This document shows positions 53,980-63,261 of a stretch of 64,000 nucleotides of DNA, piece after piece (position 1 is the first letter of the stretch; each line of letters starts with the position of its first letter). Location of the stretch: the NCBI GenBank assembly GCA_020638195.1, contig JACKJC010000003.1:1-64000 (forward strand), read 5' to 3'. The notes under the pieces are model-generated. The model saw nothing but the letters and a program-made list of their open reading frames with translations, ran no database searches and was not told the DNA's origin. The stretch comes from Methylobacteriaceae bacterium. Lineage in GTDB: Bacteria; Pseudomonadota; Alphaproteobacteria; Rhizobiales; Beijerinckiaceae. Made by a program: the position numbers and the translations under genes.

Positions 53980-56844
53980 ATGCGTCCGACGCAGGCTGCG
54001 AGGCTCATCAAGGAAGTCGATTTCGGCACGCCGATCCGCGCGAACGAAGACATGGTCGCGCTGACGATCGACGGCGTCGACGTGAGCGTGCCCAAGGGAA
54101 CGTCCGTCATGGCGGCGGCCATGACGCTCGGTACGAAGATCCCGAAACTCTGCGCGACGGATTCGCTGGAGCCGTTCGGCTCCTGTCGTCTGTGCCTCGT
54201 CGAGATCGAGGGGCGCAAGGGCGCGCCTGCGTCCTGCACCACGCCGGCCGAAGCCGGCATGGTCGTGCGTACGCAGACCGACCGGCTCGCGAAACTGCGG
54301 CGCGGCGTGATGGAGCTCTACATTTCCGATCATCCGCTGGACTGTTTGACGTGCGCGGCGAACGGCGATTGCGAGTTGCAGGACATGGCCGGCGCCGTCG
54401 GCCTGCGCGATGTACGCTACGGTTATGCCGGGGAGAACCACTTCGGCGACGCGAAGGACCAGTCAAATCCATATTTCTCCTACGATCCATCCAAGTGCAT
54501 CGTGTGCAACCGCTGCGTGCGCGCCTGCGAGGAGACGCAGGGCACGTTCGCGCTGACGATTTCCGGACGCGGTTTCGACGCGCGCGTCGCAGCCGGTCCG
54601 ACCGATTTTCTGAGCTCGGAATGCGTGTCCTGCGGCGCCTGCGTGCAGGCTTGCCCGACCGCGACGCTCACGGAAAAGAGCGTGATCGCGCACGGGCAGC
54701 CCGACCATTCCGTCGTGACGACCTGCGCCTATTGCGGCGTCGGCTGCTCCTTCAAGGCGGAGATGCAGGGCGACCGCGTGGTGCGCATGGTTCCCTACAA
54801 GGACGGCGCAGCGAATGAAGGCCATTCCTGCGTGAAGGGCCGCTTCGCCTGGGGCTATGCGACGCACAAGGATCGCATCACCAAGCCGATGATCCGCGCG
54901 AAGATCACCGATCCCTGGCGCGAAGTTTCGTGGGACGAGGCGATCGGGCACGCAGCGTCAGAGTTCAAGCGCATCCAGGCGAAATACGGTCGCGAAGCGG
55001 TCGGCGCGATCACGTCCTCGCGCTGCACGAACGAGGAAGTCTTTCTCGTGCAGAAACTGGTGCGCGCCGCTTTCGGCAATAACAATGTCGACACCTGCGC
55101 GCGCGTCTGCCATTCGCCGACCGGCTACGGCCTGTCGCAGACCTTCGGCACGTCGGCGGGCACGCAGGATTTCAAGTCGGTCGAAAAATCCGACGTCATC
55201 CTCGTCATCGGCGCCAATCCGACGGACGCGCATCCGGTCTTCGCTTCGCGGCTGAAGAAGCGGCTGCGCGCGGGCGCGCAGCTGATCGTCGCCGATCCCC
55301 GTCGCATAGACCTCGTGCAATCCCCGCATATTCGCGCAGCCCATCACCTGCAATTGCAGCCCGGCACGAATGTCGCGCTGCTGGCCTCGCTCGCGAATGT
55401 CATCGTGACCGAAGGCCTCGTGAACGAGGCTTACGTGCGCGAGCGTTGCGATCTCGCCGCGTTCGAGGCCTGGGCGCGCTTCGTGGCGCAGGAGAAAAAT
55501 TCGCCGGAGGCGATGGAAGAACATACCGGCGTGCCGGCCGCCGATGTGCGCGCGGCGGCGCGCCTCTACGCGACCGGCGGCAATGGCGCGATCTACTACG
55601 GGCTCGGCGTGACCGAGCACAGCCAGGGGTCGACCACGGTCATGGCCATCGCCAATCTCGCCATGGCGACCGGCAATGTCGGTCGCGAGGGCGTCGGCGT
55701 GAATCCCCTGCGCGGGCAGAACAACGTGCAGGGCTCCTGCGACATGGGCTCCTTCCCGCACGAATTCTCGGGCTATCGGCACGTATCGGACGATGCGACG
55801 CGCGACATGTTCGAGAGCCTGTGGGGCGTGAAGCTCGACCGCGAGCCGGGACTGCGCATTCCCAACATGATCGACGAGGCGGTCGATGGCGCCTTCAGGG
55901 GCCTCTATGTGCAGGGCGAGGATATCGCGCAATCCGATCCCGACACGCAGCACATCACGTCCGGGCTCGCATCGATGGAATGCGTCGTCGTGCAGGATCT
56001 CTTCCTGAACGAGACGGCCAAGTACGCGCATGTATTCCTGCCGGGCGCCTCCTTTCTGGAGAAGGACGGCACGTTCACCAACGCCGAGCGCCGCATCAAC
56101 CGTGTGCGGCAGGTGATGCAGCCGCTGGGCGGAAAGTCGGAATGGCAGGCGACGTGCGATCTTTCCGCCGCGCTCGGCTACCCCATGGCCTACACGCACC
56201 CGTCCGAGATCATGGACGAGATCGCGCGCCTGACGCCGGGCTTCCGCAATGTCAGCTACGCGAAGCTCGACGAGATGGGCTCGGTGCAATGGCCGTGCAA
56301 CGATTCCGCGCCCAACGGCACGCCGCTCATGCACATCGACCGCTTCGTGCGCGGCAAGGGCCGCTTCATGCTGACGGAATATGTGCCCACGCAGGAGCGC
56401 TCCGGGCCATTGTTCCCGCTGCTGCTGACCACGGGGCGCATTCTGTCGCAATACAATGTCGGCGCGCAGACGCGCCGCACGGACAACAACGCCTGGCACG
56501 ACGAGGACGTGCTCGAAATCAATCCGTTCGACGCCGAGAACCGAGGCGTGCGCAGCGGCGATCTCGTGGCGCTCGCCAGCCGCACCGGCGAAATTTCGTT
56601 GCGCGCCGAAGTCACTGATCGCGTGCAGCCGGGCGTCGTCTACACGACCTTCCACCACGCCGTCACCGGCGCGAATGTCGTGACGACCGACAATTCGGAC
56701 TGGGCGACCAATTGTCCGGAATACAAGGTAACCGCGGTGCAGGTGCGCCGCACCAACCAGCATTCGGCCTGGCAAGAGAAGAATCTCGAGGAAGACGTGA
56801 GCCTGCGCCGGATCGCTACGCCAGAACTGGTCGCCGCGAAATGA
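53980..56844 (+). CDS. fdsA: NAD-dependent formate dehydrogenase catalytic alpha subunit FdsA
   Basis: The 954-residue molybdenum enzyme oxidises formate to CO2. Its N-terminal NuoG-like part carries a [2Fe-2S] site (LCATDSLEPFGSCRLC), a His/Cys cluster region (SDHPLDCLTCAANGDCE) and two 4Fe-4S sites (CIVCNRCVRAC; CVSCGACVQACP). The catalytic part has its own 4Fe-4S motif (CAYCGVGCSF) and the Mo-ligand Cys in CARVCHSPTGYG; this is Cys rather than selenocysteine. bis-MGD contacts follow (VIGANPTDAHPVFASR). The size is normal for FdsA. Confidence 0.96.
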   Translation: MRPTQAARLIKEVDFGTPIRANEDMVALTIDGVDVSVPKGTSVMAAAMTLGTKIPKLCATDSLEPFGSCRLCLVEIEGRKGAPASCTTPAEAGMVVRTQTDRLAKLRRGVMELYISDHPLDCLTCAANGDCELQDMAGAVGLRDVRYGYAGENHFGDAKDQSNPYFSYDPSKCIVCNRCVRACEETQGTFALTISGRGFDARVAAGPTDFLSSECVSCGACVQACPTATLTEKSVIAHGQPDHSVVTTCAYCGVGCSFKAEMQGDRVVRMVPYKDGAANEGHSCVKGRFAWGYATHKDRITKPMIRAKITDPWREVSWDEAIGHAASEFKRIQAKYGREAVGAITSSRCTNEEVFLVQKLVRAAFGNNNVDTCARVCHSPTGYGLSQTFGTSAGTQDFKSVEKSDVILVIGANPTDAHPVFASRLKKRLRAGAQLIVADPRRIDLVQSPHIRAAHHLQLQPGTNVALLASLANVIVTEGLVNEAYVRERCDLAAFEAWARFVAQEKNSPEAMEEHTGVPAADVRAAARLYATGGNGAIYYGLGVTEHSQGSTTVMAIANLAMATGNVGREGVGVNPLRGQNNVQGSCDMGSFPHEFSGYRHVSDDATRDMFESLWGVKLDREPGLRIPNMIDEAVDGAFRGLYVQGEDIAQSDPDTQHITSGLASMECVVVQDLFLNETAKYAHVFLPGASFLEKDGTFTNAERRINRVRQVMQPLGGKSEWQATCDLSAALGYPMAYTHPSEIMDEIARLTPGFRNVSYAKLDEMGSVQWPCNDSAPNGTPLMHIDRFVRGKGRFMLTEYVPTQERSGPLFPLLLTTGRILSQYNVGAQTRRTDNNAWHDEDVLEINPFDAENRGVRSGDLVALASRTGEISLRAEVTDRVQPGVVYTTFHHAVTGANVVTTDNSDWATNCPEYKVTAVQVRRTNQHSAWQEKNLEEDVSLRRIATPELVAAK

Positions 56845-57062
56845 GCGCCGACGAACGCAACGTCGCGAAGCTCGCGCGCATGGCGGGGCAGATCGCCGAT
56901 TTTTTCCGCGCTTATCCGGAAGCGCAGGCCGCGTCTTCGGTCGCCGAGCACATCAACAAATTCTGGACGCCGAAGATGCGCGCGGAAGTGCTGGCGATGC
57001 CCGAGCCCGGCGATCCCTTGGTCGCGAAAGCGCGGGCGTTCGTCAGGACCGGAGAAAAATGA
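56841..57062 (+). CDS. fdsD: Formate dehydrogenase delta subunit FdsD
   Basis: A 73-residue FdsD protein (LARMAGQIADFFRAYPEAQA, then AEHINKFWTPKMRAEVLAM), the small subunit needed for stable or active FdsABG in several bacteria. It overlaps fdsA (ATGA). No fdsC/fdhD sulfurtransferase gene lies between fdsA and fdsD, where it occurs in many fds operons; it must be encoded elsewhere. Confidence 0.92.
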   Translation: MSADERNVAKLARMAGQIADFFRAYPEAQAASSVAEHINKFWTPKMRAEVLAMPEPGDPLVAKARAFVRTGEK

Positions 57063-57127
57063 AGAAGAGCCGTATCGCCATCTTCTTCCTCGGCATCCCT
57101 CTGGTCTGGGCGTCACGCAGACCTTGA
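57059..57127 (+). CDS. Possible 22-residue hydrophobic peptide coupled to fdsD
   Basis: The ATG overlaps the fdsD stop (ATGA), and GGAG lies six bases before it. The product (MKKSRIAIFFLGIPLVWASR plus two residues) looks like a signal anchor: two Lys, then about 15 hydrophobic residues. I know no family for it. It could be a real small membrane peptide, the surviving start of a longer membrane-protein gene, or chance. Confidence 0.3.
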   Translation: MKKSRIAIFFLGIPLVWASRRP

Positions 57128-57397
57128 TGAGCGCACTGAAGCTCTTTCAGTGAAAAATCGCGGTGCGGTTCAAAGCTCCTCGTGCGCCTGAACGAAAATC
57201 CAATTGCCTCATCGTTTCCGCAGACAAGAAACGCATGGCCAGTTTGGCATCTCGTCAAGGCTTCCAGGACCCCGGCACGCTGCGACATGGCGCTGGGCAG
57301 TGCTTCGACGATCGATTACGATTGGAATCGTGACGGTCTGCCTGCATGGCCCGGGTCGAGAAAACGCACACGCAACAGCTTCGAAGGCGTGAACGAA
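57128..57397. other. Leader region of the acyltransferase gene
   Basis: No promoter was recognised. An in-frame ATG at 57287 within it is an alternative acyltransferase start. Confidence 0.3.
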
Positions 57398-57985
57398 ATG
57401 CCTGTCAATATCACCGGCTTTTCCGACAAGAACTCTGTTAGAGGCGACGCATCCCGGCTCACAGGCGAGATCCATTTTGAAGGCGCCGGAAGCTCGGTCA
57501 CCTTCGGCCGCAAGTGTGTCAGCGGGTCAATTCGGATGTGGATCGGACAGAATGTCCACGTTCAAATCGGCGACAATTGTGTGCTGGGTCATCTGGAAAT
57601 CCATGCCGCTGGAAGCAATCGGGTAAATATCGGGGATAGGACAGGCTTCAACGGTCGGGTGAGGCTGTTGATGCATGAGGCCGGCGACATCACGATTGGG
57701 GTGAACTGCCTGATTGGCCAATCGGATTTCACAATCAGCGATATGCACTCGATTGTTGACATCGTGTCTGGACGGCGAACGAATCCGGCCGCGAGCATTT
57801 CACTTGCTGATCATGTGTGGATCGGGGAGGGCGCTCTCTTGCTCAAGGGCGTCAAGATCGGCGCGCATAGCGTCATAGGGGCGCGCGCGGTCGTAACCCA
57901 AGGCGTACCGCCTCAGAGCGTCGCCGCTGGCATACCCGCGCGGGTCATTCGTTCCGGCGTCACCTGGCGTCATGACCTGGTCTGA
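57398..57985 (+). CDS. Hexapeptide-repeat acyltransferase (WbbJ/LbH type)
   Basis: From MPVNITGFSDKNSV the 195-residue protein forms a left-handed beta-helix. It has repeats such as VHVQIGDNCVLGHLEI and RVNIGDRTGFNG, the active-site-like SDMHSIVDIVSGR and the family ending HVWIGEGALLLKGVKIGAHS, then VVTQGVPPQSVAAGIPARVI. Such enzymes O- or N-acetylate sugars in O-antigen or exopolysaccharide. An upstream in-frame ATG at 57287 would add 37 residues without family features. It stands before the sugar-nucleotide genes. Confidence 0.8.
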   Translation: MPVNITGFSDKNSVRGDASRLTGEIHFEGAGSSVTFGRKCVSGSIRMWIGQNVHVQIGDNCVLGHLEIHAAGSNRVNIGDRTGFNGRVRLLMHEAGDITIGVNCLIGQSDFTISDMHSIVDIVSGRRTNPAASISLADHVWIGEGALLLKGVKIGAHSVIGARAVVTQGVPPQSVAAGIPARVIRSGVTWRHDLV

Positions 57986-58105
57986 CACGCGGCGCCACGT
58001 ATCTCCAGCGGCAACTCGAGACTGCTACCGTAGCCGCGGTTGAATGGCGCGCGACTTTAGCGTTGGCTCGATCTGCACGGCCATTCTCCCGAGCCAAATA
58101 TCGCC

Positions 58106-58885
58106 TCACCACTTTTTCCAGGGCGCCGCGCCGCTTGACCACAGGTCTTCCAGCACCTTCTTGTCGCGCATCGTGTCCATCGGATGCCAAAAGCCACGAT
58201 GGCGATAGACGCGCAGCTGGTCTTCGCTGGCCAGTCTTTCGAGCGGGCCGACCTCCCAGGAAGTCCCGTCGCCGTCGACGAGATCGATAGCTTTCGGCGA
58301 CAACACGAAGAAACCGCCATTGATCCAGCCGCCTTCGCCGCGCGGCTTTTCAACAAATCCGGTGACGCGGTCAGCATCCGTAATGAGCGCGCCGTAGCGG
58401 CCGAGCGGCTCGACGCCCGTCACCGTGGCCAGTCGCCCATGCTTTTCATGGAATGCGAGCAGAGCCGTGATGTCGACGTCCGACACGCCGTCGCCGTAGG
58501 TGAAGCAGAATTTCTGGTCGTTCTCGACATAATTGCGAACGCGGCGCAGGCGGCCGCCCGTCAATGTATTCTCGCCGGTGTCGACCAGGGTGATTTTCCA
58601 TGGCTCCGCATAGCTCTGATGCACGGACATTGAATTCCGGGCGAGATCGAACGTCACATCGGATGTATGGAGAAAGTAATTGGCGAAGAATTCCTTGATC
58701 ATGTAGCCGCGATAGCCGCAGCACACGATGAAATCGTTCACGCCATGGGCGGAGTACATTTTCATGATGTGCCAGATGATCGGGCGCCCGCCGATCTCGA
58801 TCATCGGCTTGGGCCTGAGATTGGATTCCTCCGATATTCTCGTGCCGAGGCCGCCGGCCAGAATGACGGCTTTCAGATTTTGCAT
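58106..58885 (-). CDS. rfbF: Glucose-1-phosphate cytidylyltransferase
   Basis: The 259-residue nucleotidyltransferase makes CDP-glucose from glucose-1-phosphate and CTP. It has the signature KAVILAGGLGTRISEESNLR and PKPMIEIGGRPIIWHIMK, followed by FTYGDGVSDVDI (metal-binding Asp) and GFWHPMDTMRDK near the C-terminus, all typical of RfbF/DdhA. It is divergent from the CDP-glucose 4,6-dehydratase gene, which performs the next step. The 273-base gap between them should hold both promoters. Confidence 0.95.
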   Translation of the reverse strand: MQNLKAVILAGGLGTRISEESNLRPKPMIEIGGRPIIWHIMKMYSAHGVNDFIVCCGYRGYMIKEFFANYFLHTSDVTFDLARNSMSVHQSYAEPWKITLVDTGENTLTGGRLRRVRNYVENDQKFCFTYGDGVSDVDITALLAFHEKHGRLATVTGVEPLGRYGALITDADRVTGFVEKPRGEGGWINGGFFVLSPKAIDLVDGDGTSWEVGPLERLASEDQLRVYRHRGFWHPMDTMRDKKVLEDLWSSGAAPWKKW

Positions 58886-59158
58886 GACGCGGACGCCCGT
58901 TCGCTCGAATGTTTCGCGCGCACTCTAGAAGAAGCGGCAGGATCAGGCCAAGGGCCGGGGGCGGCGGCTCGAGGGCGTGGTTTACTTTCGAAAGGCCAGA
59001 AGTTAAGCGGTACCCGCATTCGGCGGACCTGGCTTGGTTCGCGCAAGTGAAGCGGTGAAAGGCTCGCAGGCCATGAAATCCTTCGTCCTGACGGCGCATT
59101 CGGTTCCCGCGATTGGACGGTCGGTTTCCCAACGCGCGGCGTCGGGACAAGGCGCGCG

Positions 59159-60223
59159 ATGATCGATCCAGCGTTCTGGTCCGGCCGGCGCGTGCTCCTG
59201 ACCGGTCACACGGGGTTCAAGGGCGGCTGGCTGGCGCTTTGGCTGCGCGCGATGGGCGCGCAGGTCTATGGCTTCGCCCTTCCGCCCTCCACCAGCCCCG
59301 CATTGTTCGAACTGGCGCATGTCGGCGAAGACGGCGCGGGTTCCCTCGGCGACCTCAGGGATCAGGCTGCCGTGAGCGCTGCTGTGCGCGCCGCCAGACC
59401 CGAAATCGTCCTGCATCTGGCGGCGCGGGCGCTGGTGCGCGCCTCGATCGCCGATCCCTGCGACGCTTTCGCGTCCAACGTGATGGGCACGGCCCATATT
59501 CTCGAGGCGTTGCGGCAATGCTCCGAGGTCTCGACAATTCTCGTCATCACCTCGGACAAGGTCTACGCCAATGACGAGAGCGGCGCGGCTTTCGACGAGC
59601 GCACGCCGCTCGGCGGCAAGGACCCGTATTCCGCGTCCAAGGCGGCGACCGAGATGGTCGTGCGGGCCTATCGCGAGACTTATTTCCGCCAGAAGGGCGT
59701 CCGCCTGGCCACAGCGCGCGGCGGCAACGTGATCGGCGGCGGAGACTATTCCGAGGACAGGATCGTTCCCGATATCGTCCGGGCGGTGTCAGCTGGATCG
59801 AAGCCTGTCATCCGCATGCCTCATGCAGTCCGCCCCTGGCAGCACGCGCTCGATTGCCTGGCTGGTTACCTGCTCTACGCCCAGGCGCTGCATCGGCGCG
59901 TGGAACTGCCCGACGCGCTGAATTTCGGGCCGGAGCCGTCCGCGCCCGTTACGGTCGGCGAATTGACGAAAGCGCTTCTGGAAGCGCTCGGCCACGCGCC
60001 GGAATTCGTTCACCAGCCGATCCCGAATTCCATCGAGATGCGCACGTTAACGCTCAATTCGGACCTCGCCCGCCGCATTCTCGGCTGGCGCGATCTTCTG
60101 CCCGGCCGCCTCGCGATCGACTGGACCGCGCACTGGTACGGTGCGGTAGGGCGCGGCGAGGATTCGCGTACGAAAACCCTGTCGCAGATCGACGACTATT
60201 GCCAGCTTCAGTCGAGGCGTTGA
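59159..60223 (+). CDS. rfbG: CDP-glucose 4,6-dehydratase
   Basis: A 354-residue extended short-chain dehydrogenase. The NAD motif VLLTGHTGFKGGWLALWL at about 13-30 is in the GxTGFKGxWL form specific to CDP-glucose dehydratases. The catalytic Tyr and Lys are in KDPYSASKAATEMV. It gives CDP-4-keto-6-deoxyglucose. The stop shares one base with the next gene's ATG (TGATG). Confidence 0.95.
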   Translation: MIDPAFWSGRRVLLTGHTGFKGGWLALWLRAMGAQVYGFALPPSTSPALFELAHVGEDGAGSLGDLRDQAAVSAAVRAARPEIVLHLAARALVRASIADPCDAFASNVMGTAHILEALRQCSEVSTILVITSDKVYANDESGAAFDERTPLGGKDPYSASKAATEMVVRAYRETYFRQKGVRLATARGGNVIGGGDYSEDRIVPDIVRAVSAGSKPVIRMPHAVRPWQHALDCLAGYLLYAQALHRRVELPDALNFGPEPSAPVTVGELTKALLEALGHAPEFVHQPIPNSIEMRTLTLNSDLARRILGWRDLLPGRLAIDWTAHWYGAVGRGEDSRTKTLSQIDDYCQLQSRR

Positions 60224-61461
60224 TGACACAGCCTGCTTGCCGTTTCTGCGGCGCCCCCCTCACGCACGACTTCGTCGATCTCGGGTCGACGCCGCTGTCG
60301 AACGCGTATCTCACCCGGGCGCAGGTGGAAGCGGGGCTCGATCGCGCCTATCCGCTGCACGCGCGCGTCTGCGACGCCTGTTTCCTCGTGCAGGTGGACG
60401 CGCCGGTTGAGCCGGAGCGCATCTTCGATGAGGACTACGCCTATTTCTCGTCCTATTCGGCTTCATGGGTCGAGCATGCGCGCCGCTACGCGCAGGCGAT
60501 GATCGCGCGGTTCGGCCTCGACGGGCATGCGCTCGTGGTAGAGGCCGCTTCGAACGACGGCTACCTCCTGCAGCATTTTGTCGCGGCCGGCGTGCCGGTG
60601 CTGGGGGTCGAACCCGCGGGCAATGCGGCAGAAGCGGCGCGCGCGCGCGGCGTGCGATCGGAAGTTTCGTTCTTCAACGAAGCCACGGCGCGATCGCTGG
60701 TCGCGAAGGGCTTCTCGGCCGACCTGACGGCGGCCAACAACGTGCTGGCCCACGTGCCCGATATCGCCGATTTCGTTCGCGGTTTCTCCGTCATCCTGAA
60801 ACCCGAGGGCGTCTCGACCTTCGAGTTCCCGCATGTTCTCAACCTCATTCGCGAGTCACAGTTCGATACCATCTATCACGAGCATTATTCCTATCTGTCG
60901 CTGGTGACTGTCGAGAAAGTGCTCGCCGCCGCCGGCATGCGCGCCTTCGATGTCGAGGAGCTCGCCACGCACGGCGGGTCGCTGCGGCTCTATGCCTGTC
61001 GCGCGAACGCCTCGCACGAGCAGACCGATGCCCTGGTCGCGATGCGCGACAAGGAGCGAGCCTTCGGCTTGCACGGCGTTGCAGGCTACGCCGGCTTCGC
61101 CGCGCAGGTCGAGAAGGTCAAATCCTCGTTCCGCGCGTTCCTGGAACTTGCGCGAAGTGAGGGCAAGACGATCGCCGCCTATGGCGCCGCAGCCAAGGGC
61201 AACACGTTTCTCAACGTCTGCGGCGTGACGCCCGAGGATATCGCCTGCGTCTACGACCTGAGCCACGCCAAGCAGGGCCGCCTCCTGCCGGGCAGTCATA
61301 TTCCGATCCTGTCGCCCGACCAGATCGACGACCTGAAGCCCGACTATCTCGTCATCCTGCCGTGGAACCTGCGCGACGAGATCATCGCGCAGATGGACAG
61401 GATCAGGACCTGGGGCGGCCGGTTCGTCACCGCTGTGCCGGACACGCAGGTTTTCGACTGA
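60223..61461 (+). CDS. Sugar C-methyltransferase (zinc-binding, three-domain)
   Basis: This 412-residue protein has the build of NDP-sugar 3-C-methyltransferases. An N-terminal zinc site (CRFCGAPL and VCDACFLVQ) is followed by a SAM-binding domain (VVEAASNDGYLLQHFVAAGV near 107) and HEHYSYLSLVTVEKVLAAAG with the catalytic His/Tyr pattern. The C-terminal domain has IAAYGAAAKGNTFLNVCG. It would add a branching methyl group to the keto-sugar made by the preceding dehydratase. It overlaps both neighbours by one base. Confidence 0.92.
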   Translation: MTQPACRFCGAPLTHDFVDLGSTPLSNAYLTRAQVEAGLDRAYPLHARVCDACFLVQVDAPVEPERIFDEDYAYFSSYSASWVEHARRYAQAMIARFGLDGHALVVEAASNDGYLLQHFVAAGVPVLGVEPAGNAAEAARARGVRSEVSFFNEATARSLVAKGFSADLTAANNVLAHVPDIADFVRGFSVILKPEGVSTFEFPHVLNLIRESQFDTIYHEHYSYLSLVTVEKVLAAAGMRAFDVEELATHGGSLRLYACRANASHEQTDALVAMRDKERAFGLHGVAGYAGFAAQVEKVKSSFRAFLELARSEGKTIAAYGAAAKGNTFLNVCGVTPEDIACVYDLSHAKQGRLLPGSHIPILSPDQIDDLKPDYLVILPWNLRDEIIAQMDRIRTWGGRFVTAVPDTQVFD

Positions 61462-62027
61462 TGCGTTTCGTCGAGACGGAGATTTCAGGCGTTTTCGATG
61501 TGGCCGCCGATCCGCGTCGGGACGAGCGCGGCTTCTTCGCGCGCATTTTCTGTCCACAGGAATTCGCCGACGCCGGCATCGACTTCGTCTCGACGCAGAT
61601 CAATCTGTCCCGCAACGATCGCGCTTTCACGCTGCGCGGCATGCACTGGCAGGACCCGCCCTACGCCGAGGCGAAGCTCGTGCGGGTGACGGCCGGCGCC
61701 GTACATGACGTCGTCGTCGATCTGCGGCCGGACAGCGCCACTTTTCGGCGCTGGATCGCGCGCCGGCTCGACGCCGCAAACGCCGCCGCCTTGTTCATCC
61801 CGGAGGGCTGCGCCCACGGGTTCTTGACGCTGGAGCCCGGAACCGACGTGCTCTACCAGATGAGCCGGCCCTATGTGGCCGGCCAGGCGCGCGGCATGCG
61901 CTGGGACGACCCGTCGATAGGCATCGCATGGCCGGCCGAACCGCAGGTCGTCGGCGAAGCCGACCGCGCCTGGCCGCCCTTCCCCCCACAGGAACCGGTC
62001 AGCTTGCAGGAGCCTCCGCATGGCTGA
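61461..62027 (+). CDS. Nucleotide-sugar 3,5-epimerase (RfbC/RmlC family)
   Basis: The 188-residue cupin-fold protein has the RmlC pattern: RDERGFFARIFCPQEFADAG, QINLSRNDRAFTLRGMHWQD with the catalytic His, and LFIPEGCAHGFLTLEPGTDV. dTDP-4-keto-rhamnose is the usual substrate of the family. Here the CDP-sugar neighbours make a CDP-4-keto (C-methyl) sugar a likelier substrate, possibly as a 3- or 5-epimerase. It starts at the methyltransferase stop. Confidence 0.9.
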   Translation: MRFVETEISGVFDVAADPRRDERGFFARIFCPQEFADAGIDFVSTQINLSRNDRAFTLRGMHWQDPPYAEAKLVRVTAGAVHDVVVDLRPDSATFRRWIARRLDAANAAALFIPEGCAHGFLTLEPGTDVLYQMSRPYVAGQARGMRWDDPSIGIAWPAEPQVVGEADRAWPPFPPQEPVSLQEPPHG

Positions 62028-62094
62028 TATTTACCGCGTCTTTCCGGCCGCTCTGGCCGCAGCGTCGACCAATCCGGGATATGTGGCCGCATGA
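62020..62094 (+). CDS. Possible 24-residue coupling peptide
   Basis: A short frame (MADIYRVFPAALAAASTNPG plus VAA) begins eight bases inside the epimerase gene and ends in ATGA overlap with the aminotransferase start. That exact fit allows translational coupling across the gap, where the aminotransferase lacks a clear ribosome-binding site. No family is known, and it may be chance. Confidence 0.25.
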   Translation: MADIYRVFPAALAAASTNPGYVAA

Positions 62095-63233
62095 TCGTTT
62101 CGCCCGAACGCATTCCGGTCGCCGGACCCTCGATCACCGACCGCGAGCCGGAACTCGCCGCGGAAGCCGCGCGCACTGCGTGGTACGGCAATCACTATGC
62201 CTACAACGCGCGGTTCGAACAGATGCTGACCGATTACGTCGGCGTCGCCCATGCCGTCAGCCTGCCGCATTGCACCTCCGGCCTTCACCTGGCGCTCGCC
62301 GCGCTCGGCGTGGGGCCGGGCGACGAGGTGATCGTGCCCAACGTGACCTGGATCGCTTCGGTGGCGCCTATCGTCTATGTCGGTGCGGAGCCCGTGCTGG
62401 TCGACATCCGCGCCGACACCTGGTGCATCGACCCGGATGCGGTTGAGGCCGCGATCGGGCCGAAGACGAAGGCGATCATCGGCGTCGATCTCTACGGCTC
62501 CATGTGCGACTGGGATCAACTGCAGGCGGTCGCGGACCGGCACGGTTTGCACCTGATCGAGGATTCTGCCGAGGCGCTCGGCTCGTCGCTCAATGGCCGC
62601 AAGGCCGGCGCCTTCGGGCGCGTCTCCGCCTTCAGCTTCCACGGCAGCAAGACGGTGGCGACGGGCGAAGGCGGGATGCTGGCGACCAACGACACGGGAC
62701 TATTCGACCGCGTGCTGTTCCTGCGTGACCATGGCCGTGCGCCGGGCGACCGCTTCTTCCAGAATTCCGAGATCGCGTTCAAGTACCGGATGAGCGCCGT
62801 ACAGGCCGCGCTGGGAGTCGCACAGATGGAGCGCATTGATGAACTCATCGCACACAAGCGCGCGATCTTCCGCTGGTACCAGCAGCGACTGTCCGGCCTG
62901 CAGGGCGTGGCGCTGAACGCCGAGCCCAACGGCGTCGTCAACAGCTACTGGATGGTGACGATCGTTCCCGACGCATCCTTCGGGCTCGACAAGTTCCAGA
63001 TCATGGAAGGGCTGAACAAGCGGAACATCGATTCCCGCCCGTTCTTCTCGCGCCTGTCTGATCTGCAGGCGTTCGACGACCGTCCCGTGTCGAAGCGCTT
63101 CGTGCGGCCGGACGAGCGCGGCGCGGCGATCGCGCGCGGCGGGGTGAACCTGCCGTCCGGCTACAACATGGACGAGGCGAAAGTCGACATCGTCGCCGCC
63201 GCCGTGAAGGAAATTTTCGGCGCGCGCGCCTGA
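62091..63233 (+). CDS. DegT/DnrJ/EryC1-family sugar aminotransferase
   Basis: A 380-residue PLP enzyme that puts an amino group on keto-sugars. It has HCTSGLHLALAALGVGPGDE, VIVPNVTWIASVAPIVYVGA, an Asp/Ser region IEDSAEALGSSLNGRKAG and the PLP Lys in SFHGSKTVATGEGG. Together with the preceding genes it suggests a CDP-linked amino-deoxy sugar, for example a perosamine-like or branched variant. Some members instead dehydrate at C3; the presence of the PLP Lys favours an ordinary aminotransferase. Confidence 0.92.
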   Translation: MIVSPERIPVAGPSITDREPELAAEAARTAWYGNHYAYNARFEQMLTDYVGVAHAVSLPHCTSGLHLALAALGVGPGDEVIVPNVTWIASVAPIVYVGAEPVLVDIRADTWCIDPDAVEAAIGPKTKAIIGVDLYGSMCDWDQLQAVADRHGLHLIEDSAEALGSSLNGRKAGAFGRVSAFSFHGSKTVATGEGGMLATNDTGLFDRVLFLRDHGRAPGDRFFQNSEIAFKYRMSAVQAALGVAQMERIDELIAHKRAIFRWYQQRLSGLQGVALNAEPNGVVNSYWMVTIVPDASFGLDKFQIMEGLNKRNIDSRPFFSRLSDLQAFDDRPVSKRFVRPDERGAAIARGGVNLPSGYNMDEAKVDIVAAAVKEIFGARA

Positions 63234-63261
63234 CGCGCGCCCCGCACCATCAGGAGCTGAC

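Noticed and set aside
54958..56775. 605-codon open frame antisense to fdsA
   Set aside because: Shadow of a GC-rich gene, with no motif or ribosome-binding site.
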